Source of the DNA: Bacillota bacterium | Lineage (GTDB): Bacteria; Bacillota; Clostridia; Christensenellales; CAG-138 | DNA length: 18,605 bases | Assembly: GCA_023416895.1 (NCBI GenBank) | Contig: JAEZGQ010000036.1 | Location: forward strand, 1-18,605 | Direction: 5' to 3' | In this document: positions 1 through 7,799 of the stretch, piece by piece | Position numbering within the stretch: position 1 is the stretch's first letter | Layout of the letters: the number at the start of each line of letters is the position of its first letter | Program-made: the position numbers and the translations under genes | The notes under the pieces: model-generated | What the model was told of the DNA's origin: nothing | Seen by the model: only the letters and a program-made list of their open reading frames with translations | Databases searched by the model: none

Positions 1-2015
1 AGCGACTGTGTAAGCGCGTCGAAAAGTAGGCCGGTCTTAAATTGCGAGCGAAGCTCGATAAGTTCTTCTGTGGAAAAGCGGCCGATGGGGGAGCGCAAAA
101 CCGCCGCAAGCGGAATATCCTGCCGGCGGTTGTCGAGCACCCTGAGAAGGTCCAAAAATACCTGCACCTCCACCGCGTCAAAGTACCCGCCGCGAAGCTG
201 CGCGTAGGCGGGCACACCCTGCGCGCTGAGCGTTTCCACCCAAGTTGTCGCCGCGCGCCGTGGCGCGCGGTGCAAAACCGCGATGTCGCTGTATTTTAAG
301 GGACGCAAAGCACCGCTTTTTGCGTCCGGTACCCGCATGGTCTTCATGAGCGTGTGGATGCGGCGCGCGGCTACGCGCGCTTCCACCTCAGCATCCTCCA
401 TATCCGCCGTTTCAAGGCGCGCGCTTTCGCTTTCCGCGCCTTCTTCGCGCTCGCCGTCAGGCGCTTCGTCTTCGGCATCAACCGGAGGTTCCTCGTTGCT
501 GCTCGCCCATGAAAAAGCGCCTTGTGAACCGCGCTCGATAAGGCAAAGTTCCGCGCTTCCTTCCGCGCCGTCGCCGCGCCCGAAAACGAGCGCCGCGCGC
601 TCATCGTAATCGATTTCCGCGCCCTCGCGGCGCATCGCGCGGGAAAACACGGCGTTGACGGTATCCACAACGTTTTTCGCGCTTCTGAAGTTGGCGTTGA
701 GGTCGATGCGCGAACCACCCTCGTTTTTGCCATAGCGCGCGTATTTTTCAAGAAACAATCCGGGCTCCGCGAGGCGGAAGCGGTAAATGCTCTGCTTTAC
801 GTCGCCCACAAAAAACAAGTTGTCCGCGCGGCAGATTTTCTTGAGAATGCTCTCCTGCACGGTATTGGAGTCCTGATATTCGTCCACAAAAATGTAGCGG
901 AATTTTTCGCGATACTCCGCTGCTACTGCCTCGTTTTCAAAAAGCCTTAAGGTAAGGTGTTCAAGGTCGTTGTAGTCCACAACGCGTGCGGCCGTCTTTT
1001 TTTGTGCCATGCGCTCGGAAAACGCTTGAAGAAAGTCCTGCAGGGTTTCAAGGCGCTCGGCAACGAAGGCCATGCGCTCGGCCTCCTTATGCGGGTCTAT
1101 CAAACATTCCTCAAGCTGTGCTTTCCAAACATCTTTGCATTTGCCGCGCGCATCCTGCACGGGCCTTTTAACTTCATCGGGCGTACCCCTTGGCCATTGC
1201 ATGGTGGGGAAGGCGGCGCGCGAAAGCGCGGCGCGGTAGGCAACGATGTCCTCACAGCGGAGCGCCTCGCGAAGCGAAACAAGCTCCTCATCCATCTTTT
1301 GTGCCATGTCGGGGTAATCGCCACAAATCAAATCGCGTGCGCGGGCATAGGCTTCAAGCCGCTGCGCGAGCTTGCGCCTGCATTCGCGGGAAAACAGTAC
1401 CATATGCGGCAAGGAGAGAATGTCCTCCTCTTTTGTGCGGTAAAGGCTTACCGCCTGTTCCAGCCACAAAAATGGATCGGGCTTCGAATACATAAACTTG
1501 TGGATCGACAAAAGCGCCTCGCGAAGCGCGCTATGAGGATGAAACATGTCGCACAGTTTTTTGAATTCGGCTTCGCTGGCTTCAAGGTATTTCTCAAACA
1601 ACTCGTCGAGCGCGTCCTCGCGCATGACCGCTACGTCCGCGTCGTCGGCAATGCGAAACGCGGGGTCAATGCCTACCGTGTGGAAATGGCGGCGCAGCAC
1701 CTGCGCGCAAAACGCATGCATGGTGGATATGTTTGCTTGCCCCACGGCGGTCGCGGCGCGGTAAAGGCGCTGCGCGTCCTTCTCAGTTGCTTCGGCAGCC
1801 GCGTCGAACAGGCGCTTGCCGACGCGCTTTTTCATTTCGCCCGCTGCAGCACGCGTAAAGGTGACCACCAAAAAGTCGCTCACGTCCGCGCCTAGAGTGA
1901 TAAGCCGCACGATGCGCTCTGTGAGCACCGCTGTTTTGCCGCTTCCTGCGGCGGCGGCAACAAGAAGGCTGCCGCTTTTTTCGATGGCTTCAGTTTGTTC
2001 CTTCGTCCACGCCAT
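1..2015 (-). CDS. addA: AddA, ATP-dependent helicase/nuclease subunit A (partial, C-terminus outside window)
   Basis: The N-terminal 671 codons of the UvrD-like helicase subunit of AddAB, which resects double-strand breaks for recombination (the RecBCD counterpart in Bacillota). The reading frame is open to the left edge. Visible motifs are Walker A AAAAGSGKT at residues 20-28 (Lys27), VDYNDLE before the second motor block, motif II DEYQD at 378-382, VGDVKQSIYRFR at 403-414 and NFRS near 440. AddA proteins are usually about 1200 residues, so the rest of the helicase and the C-terminal nuclease lie outside. The start is ATG at 2015, inside the 3' end of addB (26-base overlap), which suggests translational coupling. 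An acidic, low-complexity stretch of about 45 residues (roughly 500-545, rich in E, D, A and P) follows the motif IV region and looks like an insertion. Family identity is seen directly; function is from family knowledge. Confidence 0.95.
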   Translation of the reverse strand, partial: MAWTKEQTEAIEKSGSLLVAAAAGSGKTAVLTERIVRLITLGADVSDFLVVTFTRAAAGEMKKRVGKRLFDAAAEATEKDAQRLYRAATAVGQANISTMHAFCAQVLRRHFHTVGIDPAFRIADDADVAVMREDALDELFEKYLEASEAEFKKLCDMFHPHSALREALLSIHKFMYSKPDPFLWLEQAVSLYRTKEEDILSLPHMVLFSRECRRKLAQRLEAYARARDLICGDYPDMAQKMDEELVSLREALRCEDIVAYRAALSRAAFPTMQWPRGTPDEVKRPVQDARGKCKDVWKAQLEECLIDPHKEAERMAFVAERLETLQDFLQAFSERMAQKKTAARVVDYNDLEHLTLRLFENEAVAAEYREKFRYIFVDEYQDSNTVQESILKKICRADNLFFVGDVKQSIYRFRLAEPGLFLEKYARYGKNEGGSRIDLNANFRSAKNVVDTVNAVFSRAMRREGAEIDYDERAALVFGRGDGAEGSAELCLIERGSQGAFSWASSNEEPPVDAEDEAPDGEREEGAESESARLETADMEDAEVEARVAARRIHTLMKTMRVPDAKSGALRPLKYSDIAVLHRAPRRAATTWVETLSAQGVPAYAQLRGGYFDAVEVQVFLDLLRVLDNRRQDIPLAAVLRSPIGRFSTEELIELRSQFKTGLLFDALTQS

Positions 2016-5000
2016 CTGAGCCGCCTCCCGTCTTTTCCATAAAATCCTCGCACTTCATGGTTCTAAGGTTGCGGTAAACGCAGCCTTGCAGCTTTAAATC
2101 AAAGCCGCACACGCTTTTGTAGTCGCAATAGGCACAGGCGGGGCTTGCGCCGCTCCCTTTCAAGCGGTAGGGTGATACCTCGGCGTGCCCGTCGAGAATC
2201 GATTGAAGCGTTTGTTTCGCTTTTTCGCCTGCGTAGGTTACAACCGCGCCGATGACTGCGTCGTCCACCACATACGGGCTTCGTTTCACAGAAACAACCG
2301 CGTCATTCCCGTCGCCGCCGTTGGTGGCGGCGATCACCTGCGGGTCTTTTAGCGTGAGGCCTTTTAAGCGAAACTCAGAAAAGAGCTTCCGTTCAAAGTC
2401 GTCTGCATCCTTTGCTTCATCGCGAAGCACAGGCTCTTTCATTTGCAAATAGTAAAACCCTGCGGCGCGCGCGGCACGGTTTGCAAAAAGCACGGCGCGC
2501 GCGTAAAGCGGGAGCTGGAGCTTTAAGCCGTGGTAAAGACCCGTAAAGTCAAACCTTTTGTCGCCGCTTTTGTAATCGACTACGCGGTAATAGGTAGCGC
2601 CGTCCGTCTCGTAGGAATCGAGCCTGTCGATTTTTCCCGTGATGCGAAATTTCGTGTCGTCGTCAAGCTCTACGAGGATGGCGGGCATGGAAGCACCCTT
2701 CGTTCCGAAGGAAAGCTCTGTGCCCTCTACGCGAAAGCCGCCGAGTGCAAGCTGGCGCGTGGCAGCCCATGCCGTGGCCTTTGCCGCGCGAATAAGCTCG
2801 CTGCAGCGGAGCATGCCGCGGCGCGTATCCAAAAAAACGCCGTTGTTGTGCGAGCTGATGAGCGGCGGCAAAAGTTCGTCGAGGAGCGCTTCACATTGTT
2901 CTTTGGTAATTTCTGAGGGGTTCTCGTAGCGCGCGGTCAGCGCGTCCACATAAAGGGAGAGCGCCTCGTGCAAAAACGTGCCTTCCTCGAGGCTTCGTTC
3001 CTTGTATTCCTTGCGCGGCAGAATGCGAAGCCCGTATTTGGCGAAATGACGGAACGGGCAGGCGTTGAACTCCTCAAAGCGCGTAGCGCTTCCGGCGGCA
3101 TCCGCACCGTAGAGTGCCAACGCGAGCTGCCTGCCGAAAAGCTCCGGCGAGGTGTTGAAAAAAAGCGCTTGCTCAACACCCGAAAGGCGCGAGGAAAAAG
3201 CGTCGTCTTTTGAAAACCACGCATAGAGCGGAGGCAGCTCCTTTTCGGGCGCTCCCGTATCGGCAAAGCGGCGAAGCATGTGCGTAAGGGGAAGAAACGC
3301 GCCCTCGGGCAGCACCGGCGTGAACGGCGCGTTTACGTCGGTTTGCTCGACGAGTGTGGGGAAAAGCGCCTTCATGCGGTCGATGAGCGCGCAGGCGGGC
3401 GCGGGGGAGGCATCCACCGTCATGGGGTAGGAAAGGGAAAGAAGCTCCGTGGGCTTGGATACGGCACTATAAACATCCGCCAGTGCGACGGCGCCCTTGT
3501 CGGCACTCGAATCCCAGGGGGTAACGCCGAGCTCATTTAGCTTTTCAAGCTCGCGGTCGTCGATGATCTGCTCGTCGGGAACGCTAAGCGGGAATGCGCC
3601 CTCGTTCGCGCCGATCACGAAAAGCGCGCGAACGCTTCTCGCGCGGGTGCGGCCCACGCTGCCGAAAAGCACCTGGTCGGCCGTTGCGGGAATGGCTCCT
3701 ACCGTGCACGCATCAAAGCCCTCGCTTAAAATGGCGGCAAACCGCGCGTTTGAAAGCTTTGTATCGCCCATCACCGCGTGGAGCTGGCTCAAAAGCTCCA
3801 TGATATGGTTGTAGACCTGTGCGTTTTCGGCCGCAAGCTCAAGCCTTCCTTGGCGGCGAAGCTCCTCAACGAGCGCGTTTTGGCGTTCGAACACCGAAAG
3901 CTCCTCAAGATACTTTGCGACTGCCTCGGTTTTTCCCGCCGCGGTTTTTGCCTCGCGCAGGCGTTCGCGCAAGTGGAGAAGCGGTGTAACGAGAGTGGCG
4001 CGCGCGTTTTCCGCTTCTTCTGGCACTTCGCCCTTTTTGAACGGCTCCAGAAACGCTCTGCCGCGTATACCGTAGGCGATGATATAGTTTTCAAAAATCT
4101 CCGCTTCGTCTAAGGAAACGCCGCAAAGGCCGGTTTTACAAAGCTCCGCCATATCCGAAGCGCCATAGTCAAGCGTCACCGCGCGAAGCGCATACAAAAG
4201 AAGGCGCGGCGCGGGGTAGCCCGAAAGCGGATGCTTCGCATCGGTAAAAAAAGGGATGCTACGCGTGTGGAACACACGGCTTACGATGGGGAAATACGCA
4301 CCCATATCGGTTGCCACTACGGCCATGTCGCGGTAGCGGATGCCGCGCATGGCGGCAAGAGAGATTCTATCGGCAAGCGCGTGCACCTCGGCGAAACGGT
4401 CGCTCGCCGCGAACAGGCTAAGGCCATCCGGCTCACCCTCAAAAGGTGTGAACGGGTAGGAAAAGCCCTCCTTTTCAAGGTGGCGAAGCGCGCCAAACGT
4501 GGCACGGCCGCCATCCTGCGCGTCCTTTTCCGGAAGGTTCACGGCCAATGGCGTGAGGGAAAGCGCTTTGGCTTCTTCATAGAGGCGAAGGTATGCCCTT
4601 CGCTCGGTCACAAATACCGCGCTGTCGCGGCAACGGGGTGAAAAGTCCACCCGGAAGGAAACGGAAACGCTTTTCGCGTGCTCCATGAGCGCCGCGATGA
4701 TGCGGTAGATTTGTTCGGTAAGAAGGTCGAACCCGTCGATGAACACATGGCGCTCGGCAACAAAGGACTCCGGGAGAAGACGTAGGAGTGCGCAAAAAGC
4801 GTCTTCCTCGTCGATGTAGCGGTTCATAAGGTAGTTTTGCGTGTGCTCGTAAAGAAGAGAAAGCTCTTCAAGCTTACTTTTTAAAAGCGCGCCATCAGGA
4901 AGTTTTTGGGCGGCTTGTGTAAGTGCTTCCGGTGCGATTTCAAAGCGCTTGAACATGGAAAAAAGCCCGCCGCAGGTTTCTGCAAACCCGGGGTGTGCCG

Positions 5001-5331
5001 CCACGCCCGAAAACGCCGCAAGGCTTGCCGAGCATTCCTCCACGGATTTTCGCACCACCATGCGCATCCCCTCGGGTGAAATGAAAACGCTTTTTTCGCC
5101 GCTTTTTTTGAGCACCCGCCGCGCAAGCGTGGTAAACGAAAAAACCGAAACGTTGTAGAGCCCGCCGGAAAATGCCTCCGTCAGCTCGCGTTCGGTTTCA
5201 AAGGTAAACTGTTCCGGCACAAGCACGAGCACGCGCTCGCCCTGCTCCAAAAGCGCGCGCATTTTTTCGCGCAAATATCGGCTTTTGCCCGCGCCCGCGC
5301 GCCCTGTCACAAAGGTGACGCGTTGCTCCAT
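1990..5331 (-). CDS. addB: AddB, ATP-dependent helicase/nuclease subunit B
   Basis: A 1113-residue partner of AddA, close to the usual AddB length. An N-terminal P-loop GRAGAGKS spans residues 10-17. The C-terminal nuclease shows GKIDR (Asp902) and VVDYKSG (Asp919, Lys921), the RecB-type nuclease signature. The Fe-S cluster cysteines are in family spacing: Cys758 in the NACPFRHFA motif, then Cys1066, Cys1069 and Cys1075 (C-x2-C-x5-C), as in known AddB proteins where they hold a 4Fe-4S cluster. I chose ATG at 5331, because a good AGGGAG site lies 8 bases upstream and the ATG overlaps the thpR stop as TGATG. A TTG one codon earlier (5334) is possible but less likely. The 3' end overlaps addA. 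The subunit is probably intact and active, as all key residues are present. Confidence 0.95.
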   Translation of the reverse strand: MEQRVTFVTGRAGAGKSRYLREKMRALLEQGERVLVLVPEQFTFETERELTEAFSGGLYNVSVFSFTTLARRVLKKSGEKSVFISPEGMRMVVRKSVEECSASLAAFSGVAAHPGFAETCGGLFSMFKRFEIAPEALTQAAQKLPDGALLKSKLEELSLLYEHTQNYLMNRYIDEEDAFCALLRLLPESFVAERHVFIDGFDLLTEQIYRIIAALMEHAKSVSVSFRVDFSPRCRDSAVFVTERRAYLRLYEEAKALSLTPLAVNLPEKDAQDGGRATFGALRHLEKEGFSYPFTPFEGEPDGLSLFAASDRFAEVHALADRISLAAMRGIRYRDMAVVATDMGAYFPIVSRVFHTRSIPFFTDAKHPLSGYPAPRLLLYALRAVTLDYGASDMAELCKTGLCGVSLDEAEIFENYIIAYGIRGRAFLEPFKKGEVPEEAENARATLVTPLLHLRERLREAKTAAGKTEAVAKYLEELSVFERQNALVEELRRQGRLELAAENAQVYNHIMELLSQLHAVMGDTKLSNARFAAILSEGFDACTVGAIPATADQVLFGSVGRTRARSVRALFVIGANEGAFPLSVPDEQIIDDRELEKLNELGVTPWDSSADKGAVALADVYSAVSKPTELLSLSYPMTVDASPAPACALIDRMKALFPTLVEQTDVNAPFTPVLPEGAFLPLTHMLRRFADTGAPEKELPPLYAWFSKDDAFSSRLSGVEQALFFNTSPELFGRQLALALYGADAAGSATRFEEFNACPFRHFAKYGLRILPRKEYKERSLEEGTFLHEALSLYVDALTARYENPSEITKEQCEALLDELLPPLISSHNNGVFLDTRRGMLRCSELIRAAKATAWAATRQLALGGFRVEGTELSFGTKGASMPAILVELDDDTKFRITGKIDRLDSYETDGATYYRVVDYKSGDKRFDFTGLYHGLKLQLPLYARAVLFANRAARAAGFYYLQMKEPVLRDEAKDADDFERKLFSEFRLKGLTLKDPQVIAATNGGDGNDAVVSVKRSPYVVDDAVIGAVVTYAGEKAKQTLQSILDGHAEVSPYRLKGSGASPACAYCDYKSVCGFDLKLQGCVYRNLRTMKCEDFMEKTGGGSDGVDEGTN

Positions 5332-5864
5332 CAAAACTTCTCCCTATGTAAAACCGAATAAATCATTCCGCTTTCACGCCGCACGCTTTCAAAAAGTACC
5401 ATGCCGGAAACGGAAACCGATGCGTTTGGGGAAAGCGATTGAAGCTTTTCCTCCGTGCCTTCAGGGTATTTGACCGCCCGCCCGAGCGTGATGTGGGGCG
5501 TAAAGCGCTTGCGTTCACAGGAAAAGCCGCCGTCGAGAAGCGCGCTGATGAGAGACTCGTGAAGCACCGAAAGCTCGTTAAGGTCGCCCGCCACGTTGAC
5601 AAAGGCCACATGCCCGTCCGCACGTGGAAAACAGCCGTATTTGGCGAGGTGCAGCGTAAACGGGCGAATGCCGCGGGCGGCGCTCTTCATGGCGTTTGCA
5701 ATGCCGTATACGTCGTTTTGTTCGCCCAAAAAGTTGAGCGTGATGTGAAAATTGCCCTCCGGCACGAATCGGCCTGTTGCGCCGAGCGCCTTGAGTTCGT
5801 TTTCCATGCGGAAAAGCTCCGCCTTAAACGATTTAGGCAGTTCAATCCCGATGAAAAGCCTCAC
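5331..5864 (-). CDS. thpR: RNA 2',3'-cyclic phosphodiesterase (2H family, ThpR/LigT)
   Basis: A 177-residue protein of typical 2H phosphoesterase length. The two catalytic HxTx motifs are present as HITL at residues 40-43 and HITL at 124-127, followed by GRA. The N-terminus RLFIGIELP is typical of this family. Family members hydrolyse RNA 2',3'-cyclic phosphates to 2'-phosphates and were first found as 2'-5' RNA ligases; the substrate in the cell is not certain. The start is GTG at 5864, overlapping the eda stop as GTGA, with an AAGGAGGG site just upstream. The gene sits inside the eda-thpR-addB-addA overlap chain, so it is almost certainly cotranscribed and coupled. Nothing looks broken. Confidence 0.93.
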   Translation of the reverse strand: MRLFIGIELPKSFKAELFRMENELKALGATGRFVPEGNFHITLNFLGEQNDVYGIANAMKSAARGIRPFTLHLAKYGCFPRADGHVAFVNVAGDLNELSVLHESLISALLDGGFSCERKRFTPHITLGRAVKYPEGTEEKLQSLSPNASVSVSGMVLFESVRRESGMIYSVLHREKF

Positions 5865-6526
5865 TTCACACCCTCCTTCGCGCTGCGGTAAAGCTCAGCA
5901 TAAAGCTTTGCGCGGCTTAGGATGCGCGCCTTGTCGCCTTCCTCTACCGCCGTCTTTTCAAAAATGCCCGTGCTTACGCCAAAGCCCTGTGCGCCGGCGC
6001 GGTAAAAGGCGACGAGGTTTTCCGAGGTGATGTTGCCGACCGCCGCAATGGGAATGTGCTTAAACGGAGCCTTCATGGCGCGGAAATATTCCGCCCCGAA
6101 AATGCCCGCAGGGAAAAGCTTTACAAGGTCCGCGCCGCTTGCGTGCGCGAGGGCGATCTCGCTTGGCGTAAGCGCGCCGGGTATGCTGATGAGCCCCGCC
6201 TTTTTCGTGGCTGCGATGACGGAAGTGTCGCAGTTGGGTGAAACGATGTAGGAAACGCCCGCGTCGGCAGCGCGGTAAAGCAGTTCGTTGGTCAAAACCG
6301 TGCCCGCGCCGAAGATGAGTTGACCGGAATACCGCGCGACAAGCGCCTTCAAAGCGCGTTCGGTGGGCTTCGGGTCACCGGAAGGGTCGAAGGTGAGTTC
6401 CATCAGGCGGAGGCCCGCTTCGATGAGCGCGTCAGCGCACATGAACAGCTTGTCATCCGGAATGGCACGGCAAATGGAAATGATACCTGTATCGGAAACG
6501 GCGGAAAGAAAAGAGTCCCTTAACAT
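5861..6526 (-). CDS. eda: KDPG/KHG aldolase (bifunctional 2-keto-3-deoxy-6-phosphogluconate / 4-hydroxy-2-oxoglutarate aldolase)
   Basis: A 221-residue class I aldolase that would cleave 2-keto-3-deoxy-6-phosphogluconate to pyruvate and glyceraldehyde 3-phosphate (Entner-Doudoroff or hexuronate breakdown). Schiff-base Lys136 lies in DLVKLFPAG, and Glu43 in LMELTF matches the catalytic Glu of E. coli Eda. GAGTVLTNE (73-81) and AVGNIT fit the phosphate-binding loops. The Arg of the E. coli motif LEVTLRT is replaced (ELTFDPSG), as I recall in a clostridial subgroup, so the exact sugar acid is uncertain. The start is ATG at 6526, preceded by AAGGAG at 5-base spacing. The open frame extends 34 codons further upstream, but that stretch has no site of its own and no family homology. 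It is the first gene of the operon with thpR and addBA. Confidence 0.9.
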   Translation of the reverse strand: MLRDSFLSAVSDTGIISICRAIPDDKLFMCADALIEAGLRLMELTFDPSGDPKPTERALKALVARYSGQLIFGAGTVLTNELLYRAADAGVSYIVSPNCDTSVIAATKKAGLISIPGALTPSEIALAHASGADLVKLFPAGIFGAEYFRAMKAPFKHIPIAAVGNITSENLVAFYRAGAQGFGVSTGIFEKTAVEEGDKARILSRAKLYAELYRSAKEGVK

Positions 6527-6626
6527 GTCTGCTCCTTGAAAAAGCTTTGCGGTGCTAAAACGAGAAAAATCGGCGAGAGGAGTTGAACTCCGTTGCGTTT
6601 TTCCATGCAAAAAGCACGGCATCGCC

Positions 6627-6645
6627 ATACGATTCTTAATCGTAT
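6627..6645. promoter_or_regulatory. Inverted repeat at the eda promoter (candidate operator)
   Basis: A perfect 7-bp inverted repeat, ATACGAT-N5-ATCGTAT. It begins at the last bases of the -10 hexamer and covers the expected transcription start of eda. This placement is typical of a repressor operator. I do not recognise the regulator. Confidence 0.45.
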
Positions 6646-6672
6646 TGTACCATGGCGCGCAAAAAAGAACAA
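6644..6672 (-). promoter_or_regulatory. Promoter of the eda-thpR-addB-addA operon
   Basis: A sigma-A type match on the minus strand: -35 TTGTTC (6667-6672), 17-base spacer, -10 TACAAT (6644-6649). The leader to the eda ATG would be about 110 bases. Just upstream lies the terminator of the preceding gene, so transcription must begin near here. Confidence 0.6.
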
Positions 6673-6697
6673 ACGGGGAAGGGGGAAGATACGACGT

Positions 6698-6728
6698 AAA
6701 AAACCCGCCCCGCGTAATGCGGGGCGGG
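6698..6728 (-). terminator. Intrinsic terminator of the PepSY-like lipoprotein gene
   Basis: A perfect 10-bp GC-rich stem (CCCGCCCCGC, 6704-6713, with GCGGGGCGGG, 6719-6728) and a 5-base loop. On the minus strand it is followed by six T. It starts 27 bases after the stop of the lipoprotein gene. Confidence 0.9.
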
Positions 6729-6754
6729 AAAATGGGGTTGAATGAATCGTCTGT

Positions 6755-7210
6755 TTAACCGTTTGAGGCGTTCTCCACAATGGTGCCGTCGGCGCGCACA
6801 TAAACCTTTTGCATGTTGGTGTTGTTGCCACTAAGCTCTACTTGGTAAACCTGCTCGGTGTTGTAAAGCGCGTAGGTGATGGATTTGATGGTGGCATCGG
6901 GATATTTGTTTTCCACAGCCTTCACAACATCGGGCACCTTTGCGGGGTCTACCTCGCCGCCTTCCACAAAGCCCTCAATGATGCCGCCCGGCGAACCGGC
7001 AGGCGAGGCTTGGGGGGAGGTTCCGGGCGAGCCGGCAGGAGAAGTTTCAGGAACGTTCTGCGTGAGCATTGGCGAGAGCATGGGCGTGGTAACGGGTGTC
7101 AGCGCGGGAGAAGGCGACGCCGCCACGTTGCCGTTGCCGCAGCCGGTGCTCCACACAAGCGTAATGGCAAGCAGGGCGGTCACTAAGGCGATGGTGAATT
7201 TGCGTTTCAT
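6755..7210 (-). CDS. Small lipoprotein with PepSY-like C-terminal domain
   Basis: A 151-residue predicted lipoprotein. A Lys/Arg-rich start and a hydrophobic stretch (residues 5-20) lead to STGC, with Cys24 as the likely lipidated residue. Residues 30-85 are a Ser/Pro/Gly/Thr-rich linker with repeated SPAGSPG-type units, probably a flexible tether through the cell wall. The last ~65 residues (VVKAVENKYPDATIKS, then YQVELSG, VYVRADGTIVE) have the alpha-beta pattern of PepSY-like (DUF2874-type) domains, which are often extracytoplasmic and may inhibit peptidases or bind a ligand. The start ATG at 7210 follows AGGAGG at 6-base spacing. The gene stands alone between two terminators. The lipoprotein call is strong; the PepSY call is from pattern only and the role is unknown. 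Confidence 0.75.
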   Translation of the reverse strand: MKRKFTIALVTALLAITLVWSTGCGNGNVAASPSPALTPVTTPMLSPMLTQNVPETSPAGSPGTSPQASPAGSPGGIIEGFVEGGEVDPAKVPDVVKAVENKYPDATIKSITYALYNTEQVYQVELSGNNTNMQKVYVRADGTIVENASNG

Positions 7211-7281
7211 GATTTGCCTCCTATAGTAGGTATTCCGGCTTGTGCCGGCGTTCTTTGCTTATTATTCCCTGCGCACATTGC

Positions 7282-7310
7282 TTTATACGGGCACGCGCGG
7301 CACGCTGTAA
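7282..7310 (-). promoter_or_regulatory. Possible promoter of the PepSY-like lipoprotein gene
   Basis: On the minus strand, -10 TATAAA (7282-7287) lies 17 bases from a weak -35 TTACAG (7305-7310). A better -35 hexamer, TTGACT (7310-7315), is too far for standard spacing. The leader holds a small hairpin (CCGGC-N4-GCCGG, 7235-7248). Confidence 0.35.
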
Positions 7311-7333
7311 GTCAAAAGTTGGAAAAGAAAATT

Positions 7334-7358
7334 AAAAAGCCCGCGCTTATGCGCGGGC
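7334..7358 (-). terminator. Intrinsic terminator after the PPC/DUF296 gene
   Basis: A perfect 8-bp stem GCCCGCGC / GCGCGGGC with a 4-base loop. On the minus strand it is followed by TTTTTAATTTTC. It lies 21 bases after the stop of the PPC gene and would close the glmS-PPC transcript. Confidence 0.9.
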
Positions 7359-7379
7359 CATCGTACGGTTAAAACGAAG

Positions 7380-7772
7380 TTAAGTTTTCAAAACCAAAAG
7401 CTCATCGTAGCCTGTGGTTTCGTCGTGCGCGCGGGAGAAGGCATAATCATCTAGCTCTAAAAGAACGATTTCCGCCGTGGTGTTGACGATGCAGCCCTCC
7501 ATAAGGTGCCCGCCGAAAGCAAAACCATCTTCCCCGGCAAGCGCAACGTGAAGGTGGCAACCTCCATCGTAGAGCGTGCCGTGAACACAAAGAATCTCCG
7601 CGTGTGAGTCGCCTTGTTTTATGGCTCTGCCGCTCGCGTCGCGGTAGCGCCAGCTAAGCACACAGCCCACCGCGCTTACAACCGCAGCCGCGCGCAGGCG
7701 ATGCTCGGAAGCGTATGAGAGAAGCGCCCCTTTTAAATCCGTTCCACGCGTAAGCCGGAAGCAGTGCACCAT
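7380..7772 (-). CDS. PPC/DUF296-domain protein
   Basis: A 130-residue protein consisting of a single PPC (DUF296) domain, the domain found behind AT-hooks in plants and alone in bacteria. The conserved core is visible: CHLHVAL with His73 and His75, then GFAFGGHLMEG with His89. The three histidines match the metal-binding set of bacterial single-domain members, which form trimers. Biochemical role is not established for this group; no AT-hook is present. The start ATG at 7772 follows GAGG at 5-base spacing. It begins 27 bases after the glmS stop with no terminator between, so it is probably the second gene of a glmS operon. Family confidence is high; function is unknown. Confidence 0.85.
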   Translation of the reverse strand: MVHCFRLTRGTDLKGALLSYASEHRLRAAAVVSAVGCVLSWRYRDASGRAIKQGDSHAEILCVHGTLYDGGCHLHVALAGEDGFAFGGHLMEGCIVNTTAEIVLLELDDYAFSRAHDETTGYDELLVLKT

Positions 7773-7799
7773 GAAAACCTCTTTTCCCCGAAACGGAAG

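Noticed and set aside
957..1895. 312-codon open frame on the plus strand opposite addA
   Set aside because: It is a shadow of the addA coding frame: addA has all helicase motifs, whereas this frame has no recognisable domain and an Arg/His/Cys-rich random composition.
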